64,000 bases of DNA, from positions 1-64,000 of the forward strand of contig NZ_QEKI01000017.1 of the NCBI RefSeq assembly GCF_003096355.1, read 5' to 3'. The notes beneath the pieces are model-generated. The model did not search any database. It was not told the origin of the DNA and saw nothing but the letters and a program-made list of their open reading frames with translations. The first letter of the stretch is position 1. The number at the start of each line of letters is the position of its first letter. The position numbers and the translations under genes are program-made. Shown in pieces: positions 53,801-64,000 of this stretch. The stretch comes from Pontibacter virosus. Its GTDB lineage: Bacteria > Bacteroidota > Bacteroidia > Cytophagales > Hymenobacteraceae.

Positions 53801-53983
53801 GTTATCCCCATGATTTTGAGTCGCTCAACGCTTTGGGGGCCGCTGGGAACCGTTATTTGCTTTGGTTTGCTTGTTTCAATGCTGCTGACGCTATTCGTGC
53901 TGCCCACCCTTTACTGGTTGTTCTTCAGAAAAGAAGACAATGAGGCAGCACATCAAGAGAAGGGTTTAACACCTACAGTTTAA
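50873..53983 (+). CDS. RND-family efflux pump, inner membrane
   Basis: The 1036-residue protein has the full RND layout: a first helix after MKGKSNIVEWAMQNKAL, two large periplasmic loops, and the proton-relay helix GIVVDDPIVVIDNHVEK with its Asp pair. The motif LLALCGIVVRNGIILIDFAD is near the end. The AcrB-type periplasmic region begins NMPRNEFPEFTIRQGVVVGI. It extrudes substrates by proton exchange; whether drugs or other compounds is not readable. It starts 7 bp after the adaptor stop. Confidence 0.95.
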   Translation: MKGKSNIVEWAMQNKALPLTLAAVLVMLGIYALFNMPRNEFPEFTIRQGVVVGIYPGASSEQVEQQLTKKVEEYLFSFNEVDKTKTYSYSRDGMMYVYVEVAARVNDTNTRDFWNKLKNGMPLLQAQLPKEVRGLFVNSDFGSTSAVLLAVESETRPYKDLQQHVEEIEDELRGIESLAKITRVGTLNEQISIYVDNSKLINYGITSGSLMQALQREGAINPAGTLEGKVIDRPIHLTSFFKTEADLADQIIRSDPNGNVIRLRDIATIKREYGEPESYVTANGTKAIIISMEMAAGRNIVHFGEEVEERLQLIERNLPPDIHITKLANQPEVVDESIAHFMKEFGYALIGVIIVALLLLPFRVASVAAATIPITIAATLAIMYLLGYELNTVTLAALIIVLGIVVDDPIVVIDNHVEKLDQGMSVWEAARSSAVELFPSVFTATLAIAATFAPLMFFMSGVAADFVGMFPYTIIIALSLSLIISMLLVPYFNTLFIKKGLHLPGETKEKESMLDRLQRVFNRHISNAINHPVLTTIFGILAFVIGVVLMALLPQQLFPKVERNQFAMEIYLPNGYNLQQTDSVVKKMEGIMAQDERIVSYTSFIGTSSPRFHTLYAPNLPAENYAQVLINTTTAETTEEVLAEYATKYSNFFPDAYVRMKQLNMVSAPAPIEVRISGQDLTALKQVGDQVMQIGQHQPGITWVRTDYEEMKEGIQLNVKNTEAARLGLSKEDIANVVAMNMQGLPATQVWEGSYPLDVLVKTYETARNNTGALLETRVPVQQSQTVVPLRQVADISPVWHQGQIAHRNGVRTLTVRMDMVQDAVANNLLGEMRPEIESLKLPEGVRISYGGELEMQEENLTPMGLSLLMSVVVIFLILVWHFKRIKHALLSLITMPLSILGAAFGLMLMQYPFGFTSFLGLLALCGIVVRNGIILIDFADELREKEGLSVKEAARVASERRMRPIFLTSSAAAVGVIPMILSRSTLWGPLGTVICFGLLVSMLLTLFVLPTLYWLFFRKEDNEAAHQEKGLTPTV

Positions 53984-54000
53984 GTATACTATTTTCAGCT

Positions 54001-55293
54001 ATGAGGTTTTTCATATATACTATACTGCTGCTCATCGGGTACAGCAGCTATGCCCAGCAGCCCCACACCATTAGTCTGCAGCAAAGTAAAGAGGCTGCGC
54101 TTAAATACAGCAAAGCCATCCAGAACAGTGAGCTGGACATCGAGTCGGCTGAAGCAGGTATAAAAATTGCAAAAGCAGCTCATTTGCCCTCGGTAGACGT
54201 TACTGGCGTTGGTGTGTATGGCTTCAAGGACTTGGTGCCTGCTATGCCAGAAATGCTGCCAGAAGGTATCAATAACTTTTACATGGCTGGTGTGGCAGCT
54301 GTACAGCCTTTGTATACAGGCGGCAAAATCAAAAGCTATAACGAGCTGGCGGAGCTGCAGCTGCAGGTAAATAAGCTACGCGCCCAGCAGTCGGTTGACT
54401 CTGTACTATTGATTACTGCCCAGAAATACTGGAACCTGGTAAACCTGCAGGAACAGCACAAGGTGCTGGAAGCGAATGAGCGCCTGTTGGATACGCTCTT
54501 AAAGCAGCAGAACGACCTGTTGGCTTCCGGCCTGATAGCCCGCAATGACCTGCTGAAAGTAAAGGTGCAACGAAGCCGCCTGTTGCTGAATAAAAGCCAG
54601 TTGGAGAGTGGTAAGAAGATAGCGCTGCTCGACTTCAGCCTGTATGTTGGTATACCATACGATTCATCTCTTGTGATGCAGGATACATTGGCGACAGACG
54701 TGTTACCACCTTTGTACAGCCTTGGGCCGGACACATCGCTGGTGGAGAACAGTAACTACCAGCTTTTGCAGAAGATGCTGGAGGGTGAGCGGCTGCAAAC
54801 AAGGCTCACCAAAGCAGATTATATGCCCACTGTTTCCATAGGAGTGAATGCGGCGCAGGCCGGCGTGCTGGACAGGGGGATCGGCAGCACGTTTGTTCCT
54901 CTCTCGTTTGGCATGGTCAGCATCCCTATCAGCGATTGGTGGAGTGAGGGCAAACATAAAATGAAGCAGCGTGCTATCAGTGAGCAGAAAGCGAAAAATA
55001 ACTTTGAAAGCGTAAGCGATCAGCTGAAGGTGGGAATTACCAAAGCCTGGTATGATCTGGTGGATAGCCGCAAGGAAATTGCCTTTGCGCAAGAAAACCT
55101 GGAGCAGGCCAGCAGCAACCTGCAAGTAAGCCAGGACAACTATGCCAGTGGCTTGGCAAGTGTAACAGAGGTAATGGATGCGCAGGCTTTGTACCAGGAA
55201 GCTGCCAGCGCCCTGGCCAGAGCTTACGCTAACTTCCAGCTAAAGAAGGAGAGCTACGCCTATGCGAGTGGAATATCCTCGGGGCAGAGGTAG
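54001..55293 (+). CDS. TolC-like outer-membrane channel protein
   Basis: The 430-residue protein has a signal peptide (to about residue 19, SYAQ) and two OEP repeats of long helices: QQSKEAALKYSKAIQNSELD and, in the second, VGITKAWYDLVDSRKEIAFA with QASSNLQVSQDNYASGLASV. It completes a tripartite efflux system with the two genes before it and begins 17 bp after the pump stop. Confidence 0.92.
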   Translation: MRFFIYTILLLIGYSSYAQQPHTISLQQSKEAALKYSKAIQNSELDIESAEAGIKIAKAAHLPSVDVTGVGVYGFKDLVPAMPEMLPEGINNFYMAGVAAVQPLYTGGKIKSYNELAELQLQVNKLRAQQSVDSVLLITAQKYWNLVNLQEQHKVLEANERLLDTLLKQQNDLLASGLIARNDLLKVKVQRSRLLLNKSQLESGKKIALLDFSLYVGIPYDSSLVMQDTLATDVLPPLYSLGPDTSLVENSNYQLLQKMLEGERLQTRLTKADYMPTVSIGVNAAQAGVLDRGIGSTFVPLSFGMVSIPISDWWSEGKHKMKQRAISEQKAKNNFESVSDQLKVGITKAWYDLVDSRKEIAFAQENLEQASSNLQVSQDNYASGLASVTEVMDAQALYQEAASALARAYANFQLKKESYAYASGISSGQR

Positions 55294-55816
55294 CATAAGC
55301 CCGTATCTCATGCAAATATATGACAGTGGGTTTACTAACAATTAAATTGAAGAACTCTTCATAGAGACGACGTGCATTTAAAAGCTATTAATAGGAAGGA
55401 TCTGCACAGGCATTATGGCAGAAGAAACTCAGACAGATAAAAGATGCTTACCTTGAAGCAATGAGGACGCGAATCACTTGAAGTGGGTTAACAACACGCT
55501 TAGACAAAGTTTAGCAGCTTGGTGAGGGAGTTCATGTCTGTTTCTAAAGAACTTCCCTCTAACACATAAGTTAGTAAATGGTTTATCTGCAACTGTAACT
55601 TATCATTACATTTCTCAGAGGCTGTTTTTAATATTATTGTTGGCAGCGAATAGGAGGACTTTCGGGCTATGGCAAGGCTCCTTTTAAGTGGCATAGCAGC
55701 ACTATGGCGAGAAAATGACGAAGCCAGGTTCTGATGAATTCCCTTTGTAGCCCAATGAATAAATAAAGCAGTCTCTAATTACTACCAAGCTTATGTTAAT
55801 TAATTATTAAATGTTG
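55294..55816. other. Non-coding interval between efflux operon and second TetR gene
   Basis: No gene with family character is seen in this 520-bp stretch. It becomes AT-rich toward the promoter of the second TetR gene. Confidence 0.45.
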
Positions 55817-55845
55817 TACCTTTGGACCATAATACGATTTTGGTC
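55817..55845 (+). promoter_or_regulatory. Promoter and overlapping operator of the second TetR gene
   Basis: TACCTTTG (55817-55824) matches the Bacteroidota -7 box. Directly after it, GACCATAAT (55825-55833) and ATTTTGGTC (55837-55845) form an inverted repeat with one mismatch and a 3-base centre. It would cover the transcription start, an ideal autorepression site for the TetR protein beginning at 55854. Confidence 0.6.
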
Positions 55846-55853
55846 TATTAGGT

Positions 55854-56447
55854 ATGAGCGATAATAAAGACGAGTGTATTAAAACGGAGATTCTGAACGA
55901 GGCTCAAAAGCTATTCATCCGCTTTGGCTGGAGTAAAACTACCATGGAGGACATAGCGAAGGCCGCAGGGAAAGGGAAAAGCACGCTTTACTATTACTAT
56001 AAAAGCAAGGAGCAGATCTTTGACAGTGTGGTGACGCGTGAGATGGAAGAGGTGTTCCGTGTTACGAGCGGAGAAGTAGCCAAAGCGCAGACAGCCGAGG
56101 AAAAGCTGATGGCCATTGGTATCACCAAGTTCCGGGCCATACAGAAAAATGCCAACCTCTTCAACGTCATCCGCGGGGAAGTTGAAGCGAACATTCACCA
56201 CATCATGGAGCTGAAGAGGAGGTACGAGGCCCGGGAAATCAGCATGGTGCGCAACATTCTCAAGTTTGGGCTGGAGCGGGGAGAGCTTTCGCACTACACG
56301 GCCGATGATGTGGATGCTGTCGCGTTTGCCTTGGTATGTGCTTTCAAAGGAATCGAAATCGGTCTGCTGATCGAGAACAAGCTTACGGACTTTGAAGGCA
56401 GGATGGGGACGATCCACAGTATTCTGATGCATGGCCTGAAGGCGTGA
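55854..56447 (+). CDS. TetR-family regulator
   Basis: The 197-residue protein has a TetR HTH at about 15-60 (LFIRFGWSKTTMEDIAKAAG, KGKSTLYYYYKSKEQIFDSV) and a helical effector domain. It resembles the regulator at 49143 in length and HTH and is probably paralogous. It is preceded by a palindromic operator. The neighbouring lipid operon begins about 250 bp downstream, so it might control that as well; no matching operator was found there. Confidence 0.9.
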   Translation: MSDNKDECIKTEILNEAQKLFIRFGWSKTTMEDIAKAAGKGKSTLYYYYKSKEQIFDSVVTREMEEVFRVTSGEVAKAQTAEEKLMAIGITKFRAIQKNANLFNVIRGEVEANIHHIMELKRRYEAREISMVRNILKFGLERGELSHYTADDVDAVAFALVCAFKGIEIGLLIENKLTDFEGRMGTIHSILMHGLKA

Positions 56448-56539
56448 CCTGATTGTAATAACTTTAGTTCGTCTTGCTTTTTTAGTCTCCCATGGCAACG
56501 TGATGGTTGATAGATATAGCGATGACGCGGGTTTAGTTA

Positions 56540-56573
56540 GCTCTCTATGTTTAGGACTAACAAAACACAGAGA
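56540..56573 (+). repeat. Hairpin downstream of second TetR gene
   Basis: CTCTCTATGTTT pairs with AAACACAGAGAG with one mismatched position. It may end transcription of the TetR gene, although no T-run follows. Confidence 0.45.
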
Positions 56574-56686
56574 GGTGAAAATATTACTTAGTGCTAAAGT
56601 TTGTTTGTATATAACAAATCTTAACTTGTTTTATCCAATGAATCTCTAAACTGAAAGTAGAAGAAGAGTTCTATCGCTTACTTTAA

Positions 56687-59032
<2,346 letters not shown>

Positions 59033-59036
<4 letters not shown>

Positions 59037-60025
59037 AAGAGCGGGTATTGATAACGGGGGCAAGTGGTTTTGTGGGCTACCACCTGATAGAGGCGGCGCT
59101 GCAGGCAGGTATGGACGTGTATGCGGCTGTACGTGCTTCCAGCGAGGTGGCTCATCTGGAGGGGTTTGGCGTACACTACACTTCCCTCGACTTTCAGGAT
59201 ACCAGCGCGCTGGTAAAGGAGCTGGAAGAGAAGCAGTACCGTTACATCATCCATGCGGCAGGCACCACCAAGGCAAAGCACCCGCAGGACTACGTGAACA
59301 TCAACGCGGTCTATACCCGGAACCTGGCATCGGCGGCGGCAATGGCGGACATACCGCTGAAGAAGTTTGTGTTTATCAGTAGCCTGGCCGCGCTGGGGCC
59401 TATCCCTTACCAGGAGGTAGCGCCCATACAGGAGCAGAGCAAGGCACAGCCGGTAACGGCCTATGGCAAAAGCAAGCTCCTGGCCGAGCAGTACCTGGCG
59501 GAGTTAAAGGATCTGCCTCTGGTCGTGCTGCGCCCGACAGCAGTGTATGGTCCGCGGGAGAAAGATATTTTCATCGTTCTCAAGACCCTGAACCTGGGGC
59601 TGGAGCCTTACATCAGCAACAAGCCGCAGTGGCTAAGCTTTGTGTATGTGAAGGACCTGGCAAAAGCGGTGATGCAGGCGCTCGGTACAAGTATAAGCGG
59701 GGTCAGCTACAACGTGTCCGACGGCAACAGCTACGACCGTTACGCCCTGGCCACCGCCGCCAAGCAGATCCTGGGCAAGAAGGCGGTCAAGGTGCATCTG
59801 CCGCTGGGGGTGGCTACACTGATAGCCAACCTGCTGGAGACCCTGTATGCTTCCAGCAAAGCCATGCCCGCCCTCAACAGGGAAAAACTAAGCGAGCTGG
59901 CTGCCGAGAACTGGAACTGCAGCATCGAGAAAATAAGGTCCGACCTGGGCTATGTGCCTGAGTATGACCTGGAGAAAGGCCTGGCGCAGACTTTAAAGTG
60001 GTACAAAGAGAATAAGTGGTTATAG
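59033..60025 (+). CDS. NAD-dependent epimerase/reductase, candidate ceramide reductase
   Basis: The 330-residue protein is an extended short-chain dehydrogenase: Rossmann motif GASGFVG (residues 9-15), ASVR-type spacing in AAVRAS, and Tyr-Lys in TAYGKSKLLAEQYLAELK. NAD(P)-dependent family members in sphingolipid clusters reduce the 3-keto group of ceramide. It overlaps the GNAT gene by 4 bp, so it belongs to the same pathway unit. Confidence 0.8.
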
Positions 60026-60060
60026 ATAAGAGCACAAAAATTAAGACACAAGTACATAAG

Positions 60061-61389
60061 ATGAAATATAAAGTAAAAAACGCCGAAGGGCGCCTGGGTA
60101 TTCTGCTTCCAGGACTGGGAGCAGTTGCCACCACGTTTATAGCTGGGGTAGAGGCTATCCGTAAAGGAATGTCACAGCCAATCGGCTCACTCTCTCAGAT
60201 GGGCAACATCCGTTTGGGTAAGAGAACGGAAAACCGTAATCCGCTTATTAAGGACTTTGTACCACTCGCGAACCTGAACGACATCGTGTTCGGGGGCTGG
60301 GATGTGTACGAAGACAACGTGTACGAGGCGGCCGTAAACGCGAAGGTGCTGGAGCCAGGCCTGCTGCATGCGCTGAAGCCGGAGCTGGAGGCAATCCAGC
60401 CGATGAAAGCCGTGTTCGATAAAGCCTACGCCAGAAACCTGGATGGCACCCATGTGAAAGAAGCCGCTACAAAGTATGAGCTGGCGGAGGCACTGATGGA
60501 CGATATGCGCAGCTTTAAAGAGGAGACCGGTTGCGACCGCCTGGTTATCGTGTGGTGTGGCTCTACGGAGATTTACGCAGAGATCAGCGACGTGCACGAA
60601 ACAATCACCGCTTTTGAGGAAGGCCTGCGCAACAACGATCCGCGCATTGCGCCAAGTATGATTTATGCCTACGCTGCTCTGAAACTGGGTGTTCCTTTTG
60701 CAAACGGAGCCCCCAACCTAACGGTGGATATTCCTGCCATTGTAGAACTGGCGAAACTAAACGGCGTGGCTATTTCGGGCAAGGACTTCAAAACGGGTCA
60801 GACACTGATGAAAACCATTTTGGCGCCAGGCCTGCAGGCCAGAGCGCTGGGCATCAAAGGCTGGTTCTCGTCTAACATCCTGGGTAACCGCGACGGCCTT
60901 GTGCTGGACGACCCGGAGAACTTCAAAACGAAGGAAGTATCGAAGTTGGGCGTGCTCGAAGACATTCTGCACCCGGAGGACAACCCGGAGCTGTACGGCG
61001 ACATCTACCACAAGATCCGCATCAACTACTACCCTCCTCACGGTGACAACAAAGAGAGCTGGGACAACATCGACATCTTCGGCTGGCTGGGCTACCAGAT
61101 GCAGATCAAGATCAACTTCCTGTGCCGTGACTCTATCCTGGCAGCGCCTATCGTGCTGGACCTAGCTCTGTTCACGGACCTGGCGCAGCGTGCCGGCATG
61201 AGCGGAATCCAGGAGTGGCTGTCGTTCTACTACAAGTCGCCACAAACGGCAGAAGGCCTTCGTCCGGAGCATGACATCTTTAAGCAGCTGATTAAACTGC
61301 AGAACACGCTTCGCCACATGATGGGAGAGGACCTGATTACGCACCTGGGCCTTGACTACTACGAAGACTTTGTAGAGGAAGAGCTTTAA
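60061..61389 (+). CDS. ino1: Myo-inositol-1-phosphate synthase
   Basis: The 442-residue protein matches inositol-phosphate synthase: a nucleotide-binding start LGILLPGLGAVATTFIAGVE, then GSLSQMGNIRLGKRTENRNP and FANGAPNLTVDIPAIVELAK. The catalytic Lys region follows in SGKDFKTGQTLMKTILAPGL, with RDGLVLDDPENFKTKEVSKL. It converts glucose-6-phosphate to inositol-1-phosphate with NAD. The ATG at 60061 is preferred to a GTG at 60016 overlapping the reductase gene. It should supply the inositol head group for the lipid pathway. Confidence 0.93.
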   Translation: MKYKVKNAEGRLGILLPGLGAVATTFIAGVEAIRKGMSQPIGSLSQMGNIRLGKRTENRNPLIKDFVPLANLNDIVFGGWDVYEDNVYEAAVNAKVLEPGLLHALKPELEAIQPMKAVFDKAYARNLDGTHVKEAATKYELAEALMDDMRSFKEETGCDRLVIVWCGSTEIYAEISDVHETITAFEEGLRNNDPRIAPSMIYAYAALKLGVPFANGAPNLTVDIPAIVELAKLNGVAISGKDFKTGQTLMKTILAPGLQARALGIKGWFSSNILGNRDGLVLDDPENFKTKEVSKLGVLEDILHPEDNPELYGDIYHKIRINYYPPHGDNKESWDNIDIFGWLGYQMQIKINFLCRDSILAAPIVLDLALFTDLAQRAGMSGIQEWLSFYYKSPQTAEGLRPEHDIFKQLIKLQNTLRHMMGEDLITHLGLDYYEDFVEEEL

Positions 61390-61399
61390 CAGATTTAAG

Positions 61400-61861
61400 G
61401 TGCTTAGAATACACAAATTAGTTTCCACCAGCCTTGGCATCGGCTATATAGGAAAGGGAGGAGGTACGGTAGCCGCCGTAGCCGTTTGTCTTTGCCTGTA
61501 TGCCGCGCAATGGGCTGGTGGGAGCCAGCTTGTGCTTTGGCTCCCTATCATAACGCTGTTGTTGACGGGGGTAGGCGTCTGGTCCGCCACGGAGGTTGAG
61601 CCGCTGTGGGGCAAAGACGACAAAAAAGTGGTGATAGACGAGGTGGCGGGCATGTGCATCAGCATGTTGTTTATACCTGTCACGCTGCAGTACCTGTGCG
61701 CAGGCCTGGTCCTGTTCAGGTTCTTCGATATTGCAAAGCCGCTTTTTATAAGAAGGCTGGAAAGAGTGGGAGGAGGCTTAGGCGTAATGCTGGACGACGT
61801 GTTGGCGGGCGTTTACGCGAACGTGGTTTTACAGATACTTTTATACTACAAGATTTTTTAA
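61400..61861 (+). CDS. PgpA-family phosphatase, probable inositol-lipid phosphatase
   Basis: The 153-residue membrane protein has the PgpA features: GIGYIGKGGGTVAAV near the start, GKDDKKVVIDEVAGM and RFFDIAKP, and a final GVMLDDVLAGVYAN. PgpA removes phosphate from phosphatidylglycerol phosphate. In Bacteroidota inositol-lipid clusters a PgpA-type enzyme next to inositol-phosphate synthase removes the phosphate from phosphatidylinositol phosphate. The GTG start lies 10 bp after the synthase stop. Confidence 0.85.
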   Translation: MLRIHKLVSTSLGIGYIGKGGGTVAAVAVCLCLYAAQWAGGSQLVLWLPIITLLLTGVGVWSATEVEPLWGKDDKKVVIDEVAGMCISMLFIPVTLQYLCAGLVLFRFFDIAKPLFIRRLERVGGGLGVMLDDVLAGVYANVVLQILLYYKIF

Positions 61862-62233
61862 ATGTTCACCTTCCTGAAGGCGCAGACGGCCTCTCTGGCA
61901 GCATCTGCTGTCGATTTTCTGGTGACGATCATCATGGTGGAACTGTGCGGTCTCTGGTATGTGGCCGGCACCATAGTGGGTACTGTCTCAGGGGGGGGAA
62001 TGCATTTTACCCTGGGCAGAACCTGGGTTTTTAATGCTGCAGACAAGACTGTACCGGCACAAGCAATCAAATACTTCATGGTCTGGAATGGCAGCCTGTT
62101 GCTTAATGCATCAGGCGTGTATGTGATCACGCATTACGGAGGGATTAACTATGTCTACTCTAAAGTTGTCATGTCCTTGCTTGTCGGTTTTTTCTATAAC
62201 TATATAATACAAAAACGATATGTATTCAAATAA
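61862..62233 (+). CDS. GtrA-family membrane protein
   Basis: The 123-residue protein has four membrane segments and the GtrA look: FLKAQTASLAASAVDFLVTI at the start, HFTLGRTWVFNA, and SLLVGFFYNYIIQKRYVFK at the end. GtrA proteins are thought to move polyprenyl-linked sugars or assist membrane glycosylation. Its ATG directly abuts the PgpA stop. A role in carrying lipid head-group precursors is an inference from the operon. Confidence 0.85.
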   Translation: MFTFLKAQTASLAASAVDFLVTIIMVELCGLWYVAGTIVGTVSGGGMHFTLGRTWVFNAADKTVPAQAIKYFMVWNGSLLLNASGVYVITHYGGINYVYSKVVMSLLVGFFYNYIIQKRYVFK

Positions 62234-64000
62234 GAATATATACAAGCTATATAAATATTGGTTGTTTTTTACGCTGTTACTTGTTGTTTCAGGTGTTAAG
62301 GCGACCGCCGTAAGGGCACAAGGTGCCGTTACAACTATACAGGGGACTGTTAGGGATGCCGTTTCGAATGAGGCGCTTATCGGGGTGTCGGTTTTTGTGC
62401 CGGGCACCAGCATCGGTACCAGCACAGACTTTGAGGGAAACTACCTCATTAAAACAAACCAACCTATAAACAAGGTGCAATTCTCGTACTTAGGATACGA
62501 TGCCGTAACACTGGGTGTATCGCCCGGGCAGGAGCAAACCTTGGACGTGAAACTAGAGACCGGGGCCAAGCAGCTGAGCGAGGTGGTTGTGGTTGGTAAA
62601 AAGCGCAAGGTGAAGTACAGCAACAAAGATAACCCGGCCGTGGACCTGATCCGGGAGGTTGTGGACCATAAGGAGCAGAACCGGCCTGAGCACTACGACT
62701 ATGTGCAGTACGAGCAGTACGAAAAAACGCAGATGTCGCTGGTGAACACGCCGGAGAAGCTGAAAAGGAACATCTTCCTGCGCAAGTATGATTTTATTAC
62801 CAGCAACCTCGACACCACCCTACTGGAGGGCAAGGCGCTGTTGCCTTTCTTTGTGCAGGAGCAGCTTGCGGAGCATTATTACCGCAAGGACCCGGAGACC
62901 AGAAAAACGATCGTGAAAGCCGAGAAGAAAGTCGATTTCGGCGAGTTTATAGACAACAAGGGCTTTACCTCTTACATGCAGCACATGTACCAGGACATCG
63001 ACATCTATGACAACAACATCACGATCCTGACGAACCAGTTCCTGAGCCCTATCGCCGACATGGCCCCCACATTCTACAAGTTCTACCTCACGGATACCGT
63101 CACAACGGAGAGTGGCAGAAAGCTGGCAGAGCTTCGGTTTGAGCCCCGCAACCCTGCTGCCTTTATGTTTACGGGTAAACTATTCGTGACCATAGACGGA
63201 ACCTATGCCGTGCAGAGCGTGGAAATGGAGGTGGCAAAAAGCGTGAGCATCAACTGGGTGCGCGACCTGAAGATCAACCTGGACTTCGAGAAGAACCCCG
63301 ACGGGCGCTACCACCTGAGCAAGAGCGTGATCAAAACGGACTTTGGGCTTACCCAGAACAGCGATGCCGGCATGTACGGGGAGCGGGTGGTTTCGTACAA
63401 AGACTATAAGGTGAACGAGCCGCAGTCGGCCGCTTTGTACGAAGGCGAAGCCGTGGTGCGCGTGGAGAATGCCATTGCCAAAGACGAGAGCTTCTGGCAG
63501 GCCAGCCGGCACGATTCGCTTTCAGCTGTGGAGGCCAAAACATATACCAACATCGACAGCCTCGTGAACATGAAGTCGTTTCAACGGACCATGGACTGGG
63601 CCACCGCCCTGATTGCGGGCTACAAGCGCCTGGGGCCGAACATCGAGATTGGCCCTCTGAACACGTTCTATAGCTTTAACCCGGTAGAGGGCTTCCGCCT
63701 GCGCTTTGGTGGCCGCACCACCACCACATTCAGCAAAAAGTACATGCTGGAGACCTATGCCGCCTACGGCTTTAAAGATGAGAAGTGGAAGTACTACCTG
63801 GGCGGCAGCTATTCGCTCACCGACAGGTCTATCTTTGAGTTCCCGGTGCGGTCTATCAGCGCGAGCTACCAGAAAGACACCAACATACCCGGCCAGGAGC
63901 TGCAGTTTGTGCAGGAGGATAACTTCCTGCTTTCCTTTAAGCGGGGCGAAAACGATAAATGGCTCTACAACGAAACCTATAACATAAACTACCTGCACGA
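62220..64000 (+). CDS. DUF5686/carboxypeptidase-like outer-membrane protein, 3' end outside
   Basis: The frame begins at 62220 (MYSNKNIYKLYKYWLFFTLL), overlapping gtrA by 14 bp, and stays open to the window end (about 593 residues). A signal peptide is followed by a carboxypeptidase-regulatory-like plug (about 38-120: TIQGTVRDAVSNEALIGVSV, FEGNYLIKTN). The DUF5686 body follows, with AVDLIREVVDHKEQNRPEHY, EQYEKTQMSLVN, and MFTGKLFVTIDGTYAVQSVE. This is the usual shape of DUF5686 outer-membrane proteins of Bacteroidota. Their function is unknown; TonB-linked or surface-lipid roles are possible. The C-terminal barrel is cut. Confidence 0.88.
   Translation, partial: MYSNKNIYKLYKYWLFFTLLLVVSGVKATAVRAQGAVTTIQGTVRDAVSNEALIGVSVFVPGTSIGTSTDFEGNYLIKTNQPINKVQFSYLGYDAVTLGVSPGQEQTLDVKLETGAKQLSEVVVVGKKRKVKYSNKDNPAVDLIREVVDHKEQNRPEHYDYVQYEQYEKTQMSLVNTPEKLKRNIFLRKYDFITSNLDTTLLEGKALLPFFVQEQLAEHYYRKDPETRKTIVKAEKKVDFGEFIDNKGFTSYMQHMYQDIDIYDNNITILTNQFLSPIADMAPTFYKFYLTDTVTTESGRKLAELRFEPRNPAAFMFTGKLFVTIDGTYAVQSVEMEVAKSVSINWVRDLKINLDFEKNPDGRYHLSKSVIKTDFGLTQNSDAGMYGERVVSYKDYKVNEPQSAALYEGEAVVRVENAIAKDESFWQASRHDSLSAVEAKTYTNIDSLVNMKSFQRTMDWATALIAGYKRLGPNIEIGPLNTFYSFNPVEGFRLRFGGRTTTTFSKKYMLETYAAYGFKDEKWKYYLGGSYSLTDRSIFEFPVRSISASYQKDTNIPGQELQFVQEDNFLLSFKRGENDKWLYNETYNINYLH

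Noticed and set aside
55500..55694. 64-aa minus-strand frame between the efflux operon and TetR
   Set aside because: Low complexity, no family character, and no promoter seen. Likely chance.

Overview
The window looks like part of a Bacteroidota genome, most likely order Cytophagales near Pontibacter/Hymenobacter. The reasons are the CTnDOT-type tra genes (TraE, F, G, J, K, M, N), DUF4099/DUF3945 and DUF5916/DUF5686 proteins, TAnnTTTG-type promoters, very AT-rich spacers between moderately GC-rich genes, and a serine-palmitoyltransferase/inositol lipid cluster. The genus is an inference from protein character only.

Layout. (1) 1-14.8 kb: a conjugative transfer module. A 14-bp tandem repeat and an AT-rich tract precede a relaxase, a ParA ATPase, a DUF3408-like protein, a nearly continuous mating-pair operon (TraE to TraO plus two unrecognised proteins), the coupling ATPase and a small XRE regulator whose start overlaps the coupling-protein stop. 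(2) 14.8-27.1 kb: an insertion-sequence landing zone. An IS5-family element abuts an IS3-family element, a second related IS3 element follows head to tail, then come an IS982 element and an IS1182 remnant cut by an IS407-group IS3 element. Between them lie a decayed AraC gene, a DUF2490 protein, an exported beta-carbonic anhydrase, TerC and a YetF-like fragment. (3) 27.1-30.0 kb: more element-type genes (a 55-aa protein, DUF4099/DUF3945, a TOPRIM primase-like protein, a lipoprotein). (4) 30.1-42.4 kb: a metal/oxyanion island with chromate transporter ChrA, a ChrB-domain/AraC-HTH fusion, an outer-membrane protein, a binding-protein-dependent ABC importer preceded by a possibly structured leader, a lamin-type lipoprotein, a DUF1259 protein, FetAB-like exporter genes and a DUF5916 protein. 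(5) 42.5-48.4 kb: debris and possible defence remnants: a frameshifted gene, a YhcG/DUF1016 PDDEXK protein, a 5'-nucleotidase, and an N-terminally deleted MmeI-like methyltransferase joined to a C-terminally deleted metallo-hydrolase. (6) 49.1-56.4 kb: a TetR-controlled RND efflux operon (adaptor, pump, TolC-like channel) followed by a second TetR gene with a recognisable operator. (7) 56.7-64.0 kb: a sphingolipid and inositol-lipid operon: serine palmitoyltransferase, GNAT-type acyltransferase, NAD-dependent reductase, myo-inositol-phosphate synthase, PgpA-type phosphatase, GtrA protein, and the start of a DUF5686 outer-membrane protein that runs off the window.

The first 30 kb behave like an integrative conjugative element or plasmid segment that has collected insertion sequences. 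Region 7 is typical chromosomal content. The junction between mobile and resident DNA cannot be placed from this window. The best candidates for something new are the ChrB-AraC fusion, the chromate/ABC/DUF1259/FetAB island with its possible RNA leader, and the complete-looking lipid operon.
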